Assembly (NCBI GenBank): GCA_001940645.1
Contig: MDVS01000016.1
Coordinates: 47,814 to 111,813, forward strand
DNA from: Candidatus Heimdallarchaeota archaeon LC_3
Lineage (GTDB): Archaea; Asgardarchaeota; Heimdallarchaeia; Hodarchaeales; LC-3
Length of the DNA stretch: 64,000 nt
Direction: 5' to 3'
Shown: positions 55,039 through 63,657 of the stretch, piece by piece
Layout: the number at the start of each line of letters is the position of its first letter
Numbering within the stretch: position 1 is the stretch's first letter
The notes under the pieces: generated by a model
Databases searched by the model: none
Told to the model about the DNA's origin: nothing
The model's input: only the letters and a program-made list of their open reading frames with translations
Made by a program: the position numbers and the translations under genes

Positions 55039-57084
55039 TCAACCATTGGAATTTAATACTTTAAATAAAAATGAATATATATCTACTCTTTCTTCGACAA
55101 TCTTATCAATTGGTTTACCCATTCCATGTCCTGCTTTTGTCTCTACTCTAAGTAATATTGGATTATTTCCTATATCTGCTTCTTGTAATGCTGCTATAAA
55201 TTTTTTCCCATGAGCAGGAACAACTCTATCATCAGTATCCGCCACCAAAGTTAATATAGGCGGATAAGATTCTCCAAATTTAATATTGTGTAGGGGAGAA
55301 TATTTAATTAAATATTTGAAATCTTCAGGTTTATCGGGATCACCATATTCCGATGTCCAATACCTACCTACTGTAAATAAATGATATCGAAGCATATCAA
55401 TTACTGGAACATGACATAATACTGCACCAAATAGATCTGGCCTTTGAATCATACATGCAGCTACTAATAGTCCTCCATTTGATCCTCCATGGATTATTAA
55501 ATGTTTAGAAGAAGTATAGTTATTTTTTATTAACCATTCGCCTGCTGAAATAAAGTCATCAAAAACATTTTGTTTTTTATCGAACATCCCATCCCTATGC
55601 CATTTCTGGCCATATTCTCCTCCTCCACGGAGATTTACCTCAACGTATACTCCTCCCCGCTCCATCCAATAAAGTGCATTTGGATTAAAAAGAGGAGTTA
55701 TTACTATATTAAATCCACCGTAACCATATAAAATTGTTTTATTTTTCCCATTACGCTGTAGACCTTTCTTAGATGTGATATACATTGAAATTTTAGTTCC
55801 ATCTTTAGAAGGAAAATATACTTGGTCAGTTATAAAATCATCAAGATTAATTTGATCGTATTTTGTTTTAATAACGGCTAAAAATTTATCATTCATAAAA
55901 TCATAATGATATGCTATTGGAGGAAATAAATATGAGCTAAAAAGAAGAAAAACATTGGATTCTTTTTGATTACTATAAATTTGTTCTTCAGAAATAGTGC
56001 CCATATCTGGTAATGGGAGTTCACGGATAAAATCGCCCATTTTATAAATTTTAACCTTATTGTGAGCTTTATACAGATAAGAAAGAACAAAATGATCATT
56101 CTGTGCCATATACGCTTGTTGCAAACTAGCTTCTTTATCTTCTGAAATGATTGTTTTCCAAGATTTCTTATCTTTGTCTTTAAAATCAATAGCAATTATT
56201 TTTCCATTAGGAGCATCTAAAGTTGTAAAAAAATAGAATAAATTATCATGATTTCCAATATACCTATAAGTAGCGTCTGGTTCATCGATAAAAGGAATAA
56301 ATTCTTCATTGTTTTCAATATCTTTATAATAAACCCTATTTTCAACCTGTGTTCCATGGTAAATCATAACGATTAAGTATTTACCGTCTGTTGAAACCTT
56401 AGATTCAGGAATAAAACCAGGTCCATGAGGGGATTCAAAAATTAAGATATCATCATTCTGAGAAGTGTTAATTTTATGAAAATAAATCTGCTCGAGCAGT
56501 GAATCTTTATTTTGGAATTTAGTATAATAAAAGCCACTATTATCATTTTTCCATGTTATTAAGGGCCATTTCGTATCTGAAAGTTCATCTGGATATTGAT
56601 AATCGTCTGAAATCCGTTTAATGTAGACTTTGGACCAATCACTACCATGAACAGATCTGGAATAAGCTAGTAAAGTTCCATCGTTGTTAAAGGAAACGTA
56701 ATTCACAGCTGTTGTCCCGTCACTACTCATAGTGTTAGGATCCAATATGATCTTCTCATCCTCACCTTGTAAAGTTTGAGAGACAAAAACTGGTTGGTTT
56801 TTATTCTTTACTAATTTCCAATAGTAAATCCTCCCACCATAATATTTAGGAACTGAAGTTGGTTTTGTAAAAGAGAGTAATTCAAGCAATCTATCCTTGA
56901 TATCTTTACGCTTATCAATATTAACGTAATTTCCAAATAATTCATTTTGTTGTTCGACAAATAATGCAGTTTCTTCAGAATTAGTGTCTTCTAACCAACG
57001 ATAAGGATCAGAAATTTCTGTACCGTGTAAATTTTCTTTTATTGGAGCTTTACGAGCTTGAGGATACTGAGACTTCCAATTCAT
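55039..57084 (-). CDS. Prolyl oligopeptidase (S9A)
   Basis: A cytoplasmic serine peptidase that cleaves after proline in short peptides. From the ATG at 57084 it is 681 residues and starts at the conserved YPQARKAPIKENLHG-TEISDPYRWLEDTN. A seven-blade propeller occupies the middle. The catalytic triad is in HGGSNGGLLVAACM (Ser535), VADTDDRVVPAHG (about Asp618) and TKAGHGMGKP (His653). An upstream in-frame start at 57159 would add a hydrophobic 25-residue extension not seen in the family and is not preferred. Confidence 0.95.
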   Translation of the reverse strand: MNWKSQYPQARKAPIKENLHGTEISDPYRWLEDTNSEETALFVEQQNELFGNYVNIDKRKDIKDRLLELLSFTKPTSVPKYYGGRIYYWKLVKNKNQPVFVSQTLQGEDEKIILDPNTMSSDGTTAVNYVSFNNDGTLLAYSRSVHGSDWSKVYIKRISDDYQYPDELSDTKWPLITWKNDNSGFYYTKFQNKDSLLEQIYFHKINTSQNDDILIFESPHGPGFIPESKVSTDGKYLIVMIYHGTQVENRVYYKDIENNEEFIPFIDEPDATYRYIGNHDNLFYFFTTLDAPNGKIIAIDFKDKDKKSWKTIISEDKEASLQQAYMAQNDHFVLSYLYKAHNKVKIYKMGDFIRELPLPDMGTISEEQIYSNQKESNVFLLFSSYLFPPIAYHYDFMNDKFLAVIKTKYDQINLDDFITDQVYFPSKDGTKISMYITSKKGLQRNGKNKTILYGYGGFNIVITPLFNPNALYWMERGGVYVEVNLRGGGEYGQKWHRDGMFDKKQNVFDDFISAGEWLIKNNYTSSKHLIIHGGSNGGLLVAACMIQRPDLFGAVLCHVPVIDMLRYHLFTVGRYWTSEYGDPDKPEDFKYLIKYSPLHNIKFGESYPPILTLVADTDDRVVPAHGKKFIAALQEADIGNNPILLRVETKAGHGMGKPIDKIVEERVDIYSFLFKVLNSNG

Positions 57085-57197
57085 AATATAAAAAAATAGA
57101 ATGATTTCTATAATTAAGGGTATTTGATGAAGTTCTAAAGTCATATAAAGAATTAACACGATTGTTAAATCAAATCAAGCTATAAAAATTCAAGTTT

Positions 57198-57365
57198 TTA
57201 AGGTTCTAGTATGAGTTCATTTGCCAGTTGAATATATTCATGTAATTTAGCTTGTTCCATCCTCTCAAAGATTGTTGAACTCTTTTTAGATAGATCATGC
57301 CATTTCTCGATTTCATTTTCAATGGATTCTTTTTCTTTTTTTGCCTTCAAAGCTAATCTAATTAA
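57198..57365 (-). pseudogene. C-terminal remnant of a second TPR protein
   Basis: A 55-codon frame, LIRLALKAKKEKESIENEIE then KWHDLSKKSSTIFERMEQAK and LHEYIQLANEL. It is clearly related to the C-terminus of the intact TPR protein downstream of it on the other side (LIRLSQKVKRE, ENWHKLSKRSASIFERMEQA, KLNDYIKLA). No start codon exists; the frame is closed by a TGA just upstream. A further short frame (SLFYALFCLSGYNLDSLLK) lies at about 57370-57520, shifted relative to it. It is a decayed paralogue. Confidence 0.8.
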
Positions 57366-57630
57366 TCATATTTTAATCCTTTTCTAGACATATAACATAT
57401 TAAATCAATATCTGTACAAATATCATAAAGCCACACTTCTTTCAAACTTGGTAAATCAGTTTTTAACAATGAATCCAAATTATACCCACTTAAACAGAAT
57501 AGTGCATAAAAAGAGAGGATATGGATATTGAAATTTATTAATGAAACGTTTCAAAAAAGCATTTCTAATGTAGAAAAATATTATTGTTTAAATTTTGGTT
57601 ACATTCTTTGAATAATGATCAGAATAGAAT

Positions 57631-59415
57631 TTATTTAGATAGGGCAACTTGACATGCTAATTTTATATAATCATTTAATTTGGCTTGTTCCATCCTCTCG
57701 AAAATTGAGGCACTTCTTTTGGATAATTTATGCCAATTTTCAATTTGTGAATCAAGTGTTTTTCTCTCTCTTTTTACTTTTTGAGATAAACGGATTAATC
57801 CTGTTTTCGTAGCCGTTTTTTCGGCTTTCTCCAGAGTTTCTATAGAAAAATCGATCTGGTTATCGATTAATTCTATCTTTGATTTCAGTATTAATACTTC
57901 TATAAGTAATTGTTTATTATCCGACTTATCAGCCAAATTGGCTAGGGAAATAATAATATTTTTTACATCAATTAATGGTTTATCATTTCCCATTGCTTTA
58001 GCTTCAAACATGAGGAGTTCACAAATATTTAACATTGCTACAATTTTGTGTTGTAATTTTATGCTATCTTCTTGAGATAGTTTTTCAAACAATTCTTGTG
58101 CTTGAGCTCTTTCAATCATTTTGTCACTAGCTTTAAGTATTAAAGCCTTTCCAAGTCTATGGATATGATTGATATGCTGATTTGTTCCTTTATCTAGTTT
58201 TGCCAATTTCTCAAGGAATGGTAAATATTTTTCTTTAGAATTTTCGTGTAGACCGATATGTATAAGGTTTATTAGACTGAAACTAGTATCTATATCACTT
58301 CCTAAAGTTTCAAGTAGCTCAAAAGCCTTTTGATAACATTCAGAAGCTTTCGGATAATTTCCCTGAGATTGGTATATATTCCCAATATTGTTAAGATTGG
58401 TTGCTATTTCACTTGAAATACCTAATTTTTCAAAAATTGATAAACTTTGTTTATTGTATTCTAGTGCAAGCTCTAAATCAGCTTTATTTTCAAATATATT
58501 CCCTATTAGATTATAGCACAAAGCAGTTTCATAATCTAATCCTAAATTAAGGTATTGATCTAAGCTACTATTAAGGAAATTTAATGCCTTGTCAAATTCG
58601 AATAAATCTATATGTACCAAACCAATATTTAGAGTAAACATTGCTATAAATCGTTTGTTTTCTAATTTTTGTGCTATTTCCAAGCCTTCTCGAAAATATT
58701 TTATTGCATCGTCAAAATTCCCTAGTTCTCGACATACTAAACCTAAATTATTTTGTATTTTTGTTTTTGCAAGTTCGTTATCTAATTTTTTATAATATTC
58801 TAAACTTTTAATCAAATATTTTTTTGCTAGTTCCGCATTACCTTTAGATAAATAAATAATTCCAAGCAAATTATTAGGATCAGCTAAAATATACTCGTTT
58901 TCCTCATCAATATCAATTTTAAAGCATTTTTTAGAATAATCGAGAGCAATATCAAGATCACCTTTTTTTCTGTAGGCTTTTCCTTTTAAAAAGTTGAAAT
59001 CGACTAAAGTTTCATTTTGGATTTTAGGATGAACATTTTTTAGGTTCAGTAGTGCTTTTTCCTTGTTATCAAGCAATTCAAGACTTTCAGCTAATTGATT
59101 TAATTCAATCATACCAAAAACGAGATTGAGGGAAGTAAAGATATCGAGAAAAATATTATCAAGTGATTCTGATTCATTAGCAGATTCTTCTAATATTTTT
59201 ATACCTTCTTTAAACTGTCCCAACTGTATCAAGATTTTTCCTTTTGTCGATTGAACAATGATTTTAAAAAAGTCGTCGTTTTGGTATAAATTACTTAATT
59301 CAGCTAACTTTCTTAAAGTATCTTCAAAATTTCCTTTAAGTGTATAGCGCTTGATAGTTTGAATTTTTTCAAAATCTCCAAAATTAGAGAACTTTGCATG
59401 ATTTTCATTTTCCAT
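57631..59415 (-). CDS. Tetratricopeptide-repeat protein
   Basis: A 594-residue protein of about 12 TPR units. Clear examples are DPNNLLGIIYLSKGNAELAK, IQNNLGLVCRELGNFDDAIK, ALCYNLIGNIFENKADLELA, and NLNNIGNIYQSQGNYPKASE. The last 100 residues are a more divergent helical region. TPR arrays bind proteins; no catalytic domain is attached. Archaeal proteins of this build are common and rarely characterised. A degraded paralogue of its 3' end lies immediately downstream, pointing to a former tandem duplication. Confidence 0.9.
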   Translation of the reverse strand: MENENHAKFSNFGDFEKIQTIKRYTLKGNFEDTLRKLAELSNLYQNDDFFKIIVQSTKGKILIQLGQFKEGIKILEESANESESLDNIFLDIFTSLNLVFGMIELNQLAESLELLDNKEKALLNLKNVHPKIQNETLVDFNFLKGKAYRKKGDLDIALDYSKKCFKIDIDEENEYILADPNNLLGIIYLSKGNAELAKKYLIKSLEYYKKLDNELAKTKIQNNLGLVCRELGNFDDAIKYFREGLEIAQKLENKRFIAMFTLNIGLVHIDLFEFDKALNFLNSSLDQYLNLGLDYETALCYNLIGNIFENKADLELALEYNKQSLSIFEKLGISSEIATNLNNIGNIYQSQGNYPKASECYQKAFELLETLGSDIDTSFSLINLIHIGLHENSKEKYLPFLEKLAKLDKGTNQHINHIHRLGKALILKASDKMIERAQAQELFEKLSQEDSIKLQHKIVAMLNICELLMFEAKAMGNDKPLIDVKNIIISLANLADKSDNKQLLIEVLILKSKIELIDNQIDFSIETLEKAEKTATKTGLIRLSQKVKRERKTLDSQIENWHKLSKRSASIFERMEQAKLNDYIKLACQVALSK

Positions 59416-59641
59416 TTTATTTCTCCATGTTTAGATTAAGCATCTCAGGATTATTATCTTAACGTATTGTGAGTTGAGGGAAGAATATCCCTTAAATTAA
59501 ATTTGAGAAATTATACGTTTTTATTTGTTATGGAAACCTTGGAACAATTTTTTCAACATAAATTATTATGAATGAAAAAATAAAGTTATTTGATTCAAAA
59601 TTAAGAAATTTTATTAGGTAATTGGATTTTTCAAAGGAACT

Positions 59642-60496
59642 ATGAGTGATTCGTTGGGAATATTTAGAAAACTTACTATAACAGATTGGCCAATAATTAA
59701 AGAGCTAGATGGAGAAGCCTTTCCTAATGATGAAATAGCTGAAGAAGATTTTAATAGATTAACATTAAGTGATGGATTCATTGGATGTTTTAATAAGAAT
59801 CAAAGTAATGATTTAATAGGTTATTTATTTTTGACATAATATTCTGATTATGCCCACTTAAATAGAATTGCTGTAAAAAAAGAGAGAAGAGGTTCAGGTT
59901 ATGGGAATATATTAATGGAGCATGCTATAAACTACTTTTCTAAATTTAAACCAAAAGAAATTGGAATATATGTTGAAACACACAATAGGAATGCAATAGG
60001 ATTGTACAAAAAATATGGTTTCAAAAACTATTATGAATCATGGCACTATATCGTTGATTTGAGTTCATTCGACCATGAGATTTTACCAGAGTTAAAATTG
60101 GATGATTATTCAATAAAATTAATCGATGTCCATGACCTATTGAAAATTTCTAACATTTTTCTCGAAATGAATTTTACTGAAATGAAAAGCGGATTAGAGT
60201 CAAATAATCAAAGTAAAGTTCCAAGATTGAGATTCTTAGGTCTTTTGAAAAATAATAATTTAGTACCTTTTGCTAGATTTGCTCCTAATTTTTCACGTTG
60301 TCGACCTTTCCACTATACATCTATTGATGATGTTGATCCGTTTATTGAATTAATGAAGCGATACAAACTTCCTGATAAAGACTATGTTCGAATTACATTT
60401 GATAAATATAGAGAACTAGCTAACCTATTTGCTAAAAGAAATTATAAAAAACATCACCATTTATATAAATTAATTAAACCAATGTCGGATTTGTAA
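59642..60496 (+). pseudogene. GNAT acetyltransferase interrupted by one TAA
   Basis: One frame of 285 codons with a single TAA at 59837-59839. Before it: LGIFRKLTITDWPIIKELDG and SNDLIGYLFLT. After it the same frame goes on YSDYAHLNRIAVKKERRGSG-YGNILMEHAINYF, the acetyl-CoA motif, and then ETHNRNAIGLYKKYGFKNYY, the C-terminal GNAT signature, followed by a second domain. The stop separates the first strands from the CoA site. It is either nonsense-inactivated, or the second part starts at an internal ATG (59915), which would lose half of the CoA motif. Confidence 0.82.
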
Positions 60497-60545
60497 CAAT
60501 TGATTCTACTAAACACATTTAAATTTTAGATGGAAAGTGAAATTC

Positions 60546-61187
60546 ATGAGCTTGGCTAGGGAAAAATTACCTAATAAATTTCTTAGTTCATTTTGGTATT
60601 GCCCAAATGACAAAACTAAAATGATTCCCGTCTCCAATAGATATGCTTCAAATCCGAAATTCGTTATTCGTAGAAAAAACATAGAAACAAGTCTTAATAA
60701 TGCAGCTTCCATGAGAAAAATTGAACCAGATTCTATCACGGAAGTATCTACTATGATTAATCAAATTTACGATTTGGATCAAGAACTTGATGACCTTCCT
60801 CTTGTTGGGGTTGTTTGTCCAACATGTGAAAAAGTTTCAGCATCTCCGCGAATTAATAGAATTGATAACTTAGGAAAAAATATTGGAAAATCACTTTTTG
60901 ATCAACACAGGGCTATGGAAACCAAAGACCATGGTCGTTTTCGATTTATTGATCACTTTGGCTTATCACGACAAAAAGAAGATGGAACCAAAGATAACTC
61001 AAGAATGATTTTTTATGGAATTTTCTGGGGGGTTACTGTATTAATACTATTTTATGTCATAGGTTTGGAAATGAAATTCAGTAGTAGATGGATTCCATTA
61101 GGACCACTTCTTATTGTTGGAGGAATATTGATAATAGCAATTACAGGAGTTTCAATTAGCAGTGGTCGTTTTGGAAGAGTATTTTGA
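60546..61187 (+). CDS. Membrane protein with CxxC pair, unknown function
   Basis: A protein of about 213 residues. The N-terminal 150 residues are soluble and contain cysteine sites SFWYCPNDKTKM and VGVVCPTCEKVSASPRINRI, perhaps a zinc site. Two membrane helices close the protein (MIFYGIFWGVTVLILFYVIG and IPLGPLLIVGGILIIAITGV). No family is recognised. A GTG at 60537 is an alternative start. Confidence 0.6.
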   Translation: MSLAREKLPNKFLSSFWYCPNDKTKMIPVSNRYASNPKFVIRRKNIETSLNNAASMRKIEPDSITEVSTMINQIYDLDQELDDLPLVGVVCPTCEKVSASPRINRIDNLGKNIGKSLFDQHRAMETKDHGRFRFIDHFGLSRQKEDGTKDNSRMIFYGIFWGVTVLILFYVIGLEMKFSSRWIPLGPLLIVGGILIIAITGVSISSGRFGRVF

Positions 61188-61209
61188 TAATAAGAAAAAA
61201 AAAGAAATG

Positions 61210-61647
61210 TTAATTATCTTCTTTTGGATACACTCGTTTCGGAGTTATCTCAATCAATATTCTTTTTTCAGAACCTAATAGGAACTCCATCATTTTATCA
61301 ATTTCTTCTTGATTTGTTGAGTTTTTCTTAGCCATTTTTAATAATATTTCATGAAAATTTTCAAAATTCTCGTTGGTTTTTATGGATCCTGTTCCTTCGA
61401 CTGTGATATAAGGAAATCCTTTTGGGTGAATAATATTAATTGCTATATTATTGTTTTTTAATAAATGATTAGTTTTAATCCTCCCCATTTCTGTGGAAAA
61501 ATATAATTTTCCATTATTTTCAACTACTCCAACAGGGGTAACATGAGGAACATTTTTTGGGGATACAACTGCCACGGTTGCAGTTATTTTATCGTTTATT
61601 AACGATAGATGCTTATCTGTGAATGAAAATGTTGATTCTTGACTCAT
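61210..61647 (-). CDS. Pyridoxamine 5'-phosphate oxidase-like flavin-binding protein
   Basis: A protein of about 145 residues with a split-barrel FMN/F420-binding fold. It shows TATVAVVSPKNVPHVTPVGV, ENNGKLYFSTEMGRIKTNHL, LKNNNIAINIIHPKGFPYIT and VEGTGSIKTNENFENF. These are typical of the PNPOx-like group, which in archaea often binds F420 or FMN. The ATG giving MSQESTFSF is preferred to an upstream in-frame start. Substrate unknown. Confidence 0.85.
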   Translation of the reverse strand: MSQESTFSFTDKHLSLINDKITATVAVVSPKNVPHVTPVGVVENNGKLYFSTEMGRIKTNHLLKNNNIAINIIHPKGFPYITVEGTGSIKTNENFENFHEILLKMAKKNSTNQEEIDKMMEFLLGSEKRILIEITPKRVYPKEDN

Positions 61648-61791
61648 TTTGTAAATCACCTTAATAGTAATAAAGAAAGAATAAAAAATAAAGAGTGAGT
61701 TTCTAAGAAATTACTAATCTAGAGTTTCCTAATTATTTAAAATTTGGATTTTTCAAGAATAAGAAAAAAAATTGTTAAAACGTGAAAAGTT

Positions 61792-62283
61792 CTAAACTAC
61801 TTTAAATGAAGATGTAACATCTAAACCCTTTATAAAAGATAGAAAAACTGGACATCTCTCTTGAAATGCTAAAAATAAAGGTTTCAAATTGTCTTCACTT
61901 TCTTTAGTTTGAATTGAAATATCTAAATTAGTTCTTTGTAAATCAGATTTCACATTATCAGTCCCAAATAATCCTCGTGCATCGATACTAGCAGTGATGG
62001 ATGCTTTAACACCCTCAATATTAACATTGAATTGAGGAGCAAGGATATCTTTTATTAATAAAACGGCACAAGAAGTTAAAGCGCCTAGTAATTGTGCAAT
62101 GGGAGAAGGAGATTTACTAGATCCACCTAAAGGAGGTGGAAAATCAGCATGCCAGACAAAATCACCAGCTTGAATAGTAGCTTGATCATTTACAAAACTA
62201 GATTCAACTGATAAAAGTAAATTACTCTTATCAGGATCCTCTTCAAACATTTTCTTTGATTCTAAAACATTAAAACTAGACAT
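61792..62283 (-). CDS. OsmC-family peroxiredoxin-like protein
   Basis: A 163-residue OsmC/Ohr-type protein. The two redox cysteines are present in LLGALTSCAVLLIKDIL and AFQERCPVFLSF. The family segments HADFPPPLGGSSKSPSPIA and SITASIDARGLFG fit. Such proteins reduce organic hydroperoxides or act on other reactive species using thiol cofactors. ATG start. It is on the same strand side as the PNPOx-like gene, 145 bp upstream of it. Confidence 0.88.
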   Translation of the reverse strand: MSSFNVLESKKMFEEDPDKSNLLLSVESSFVNDQATIQAGDFVWHADFPPPLGGSSKSPSPIAQLLGALTSCAVLLIKDILAPQFNVNIEGVKASITASIDARGLFGTDNVKSDLQRTNLDISIQTKESEDNLKPLFLAFQERCPVFLSFIKGLDVTSSFKVV

Positions 62284-62379
62284 AGGAACACCTAATTTAT
62301 GGAGAATTTCAAGTATTTAAATGGTTTAGTTTGTTTGTACTAGAAACTTAAAGAATACCGGTTCATATTTGTCCATTTT

Positions 62380-62500
62380 TTAATTGTTTTTCATAAAATT
62401 CTTCCAAAATTCAAGTGTAACAGGTTCTCTTCCTTCAGAAGATTCCATAAACTCAGCTGGTATCAAATCAAATTTTGATTTATGATTATTTACAACAAAT
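62380..62500 (-). pseudogene. Short C-terminal gene remnant
   Basis: A start-less frame reading VNNHKSKFDLIPAEFMESSE then GREPVTLEFWKNFMKNN and a TAA. The composition is protein-like, and it is cut upstream by the 20 bp duplication at 62481-62520 and by stops. It is probably the tail of a lost gene. Weak evidence. Confidence 0.3.
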
Positions 62501-62520
62501 TATGGTTATTTACAACAAAT
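62481..62520. repeat. Two tandem copies of a 20 bp unit
   Basis: tatgattatttacaacaaat is followed directly by tatggttatttacaacaaat (one mismatch). The unit length is the same as that of the five-fold repeat at 12604-12703, although the sequence is unrelated. Confidence 0.9.
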
Positions 62521-62548
62521 TTTTTGTAATTTCATAATTGGCAGAAAA

Positions 62549-63436
62549 TTACGTAAATAGATCTGGAATTGGATATATTTTGATTCCTTCAAACCCTGGG
62601 TAACCATAAGCATTTTCATCCAAGATTTTCATTTTGATTTGTTTTGCCTTTAGAGTAGGATTTCGCAGTTCTTCTGTTAAACTAAATTTAACAACCCTAT
62701 CGAAGTCATGTGATGAATACACATATATATCCTTGCTAATAAGATCAAAAATATTCCCATAAACAGTTTCGCAAACTCCTCTTTTCTCGAAATGTACAGC
62801 GTCTAAAATATCACGACATGCTGAAACAGTTAGATTTCTTTCATTTATTATTTTTTCTAACATAGTTACTGTTTTATCATACCTGGTACAAGGATAATAT
62901 CCATTTTCAACATTAGCTATATTATTATTAGTGGAAACTAAGAAATTATTACTTTTTTTCTTAGTAAATGCTAAATTTCCATCTCCTCCAACACCAATAA
63001 TGATTGCGTTTCCATTTGAATCCGCAAAATGAAATTGTCCTCCATTCCAGCTCATTGCAGGGATTTCTCTTATTTGAAACCACTTTTCGATATCAGCAAC
63101 AGTCCGATTATTCCATAAGACATCAAACCAATTAAACCAAGAATGCCATTTAGATCCTTTCTGTCCATTAAATTTCACAGTGGGAAGACCATTAATGTCA
63201 AAACAAAGTCCCTTTTCATTAATACCTCCTTGAGGATAAAGTAAATCATTGATAATTACTCCAAATAAAGCAAATCCGAAAATTTCCATCTTTCCTTTCT
63301 TATCAGGGAGTGACCAATTCTTAGGAATCTCTTGAGTTGGAACCAATGCAAGAAAAGTATCATTAGGTAAAACTTCATGATCCTCATTATTTCCAAAATA
63401 TCTTCCATTTCCAATTGCAATAGTGAATATTATACA
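62549..63436 (-). CDS. Ntn-hydrolase (linear amide C-N hydrolase-like) without a clear start codon
   Basis: An N-terminal-nucleophile hydrolase of the penicillin acylase/choloylglycine-hydrolase-like type. The frame holds CIIFTIAIGNGRYFGNNEDH, the nucleophile Cys (codon at 63434-63436) and the RxxGxNED motif. QGGINEKGLCFDINGLP, HFADSNGNAIIIGVGGDG and FLVSTNNNIAN follow. In this family Cys is residue 1 after Met removal or propeptide cleavage. Here the codon before it is TCT, and no ATG, GTG or TTG exists between the upstream TAA (63500) and the Cys. A TTG at 63346 would leave out the nucleophile. The 5' end seems lost or altered, next to an insertion sequence. Confidence 0.75.
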   Translation of the reverse strand, partial: CIIFTIAIGNGRYFGNNEDHEVLPNDTFLALVPTQEIPKNWSLPDKKGKMEIFGFALFGVIINDLLYPQGGINEKGLCFDINGLPTVKFNGQKGSKWHSWFNWFDVLWNNRTVADIEKWFQIREIPAMSWNGGQFHFADSNGNAIIIGVGGDGNLAFTKKKSNNFLVSTNNNIANVENGYYPCTRYDKTVTMLEKIINERNLTVSACRDILDAVHFEKRGVCETVYGNIFDLISKDIYVYSSHDFDRVVKFSLTEELRNPTLKAKQIKMKILDENAYGYPGFEGIKIYPIPDLFT

Positions 63437-63611
63437 AGATTTGGGTGATAAATAATCAGGAATATGGTTTTTCGAAGAAATACTATATACGAATTTATAT
63501 TATATTTGATGTTGAAGGATCCGTTTTACATTTCAACAAACTTTTCTTTTATCGAAGTCATCATAATAACTCGACTTGCATTTTTTGAGTTTACGAAAAT
63601 GTAGAAAAGAA

Positions 63612-63657
63612 GTTGGTTACTTCTTTATTTCGAGTAAAAATGACCGAAATAACCAAC
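63612..63657. promoter_or_regulatory. Inverted repeat around the transposase start codon
   Basis: gttggtt and atttcg (63612-63618, 63627-63632) are complementary to cgaaat and aaccaac (63645-63650, 63651-63657). The start codon ATG at 63640 lies in the loop. In RNA this would form a hairpin over the initiation site; in DNA it may be part of the insertion-sequence end. Confidence 0.5.

Noticed and set aside
12310..60496. Systematic reassignment of TAG or TGA to an amino acid
   Set aside because: All three stops interrupt genes here, and intact genes also end normally in TAG, TGA and TAA (for example tatA in TAG and pyk in TGA), so a changed code is not supported.
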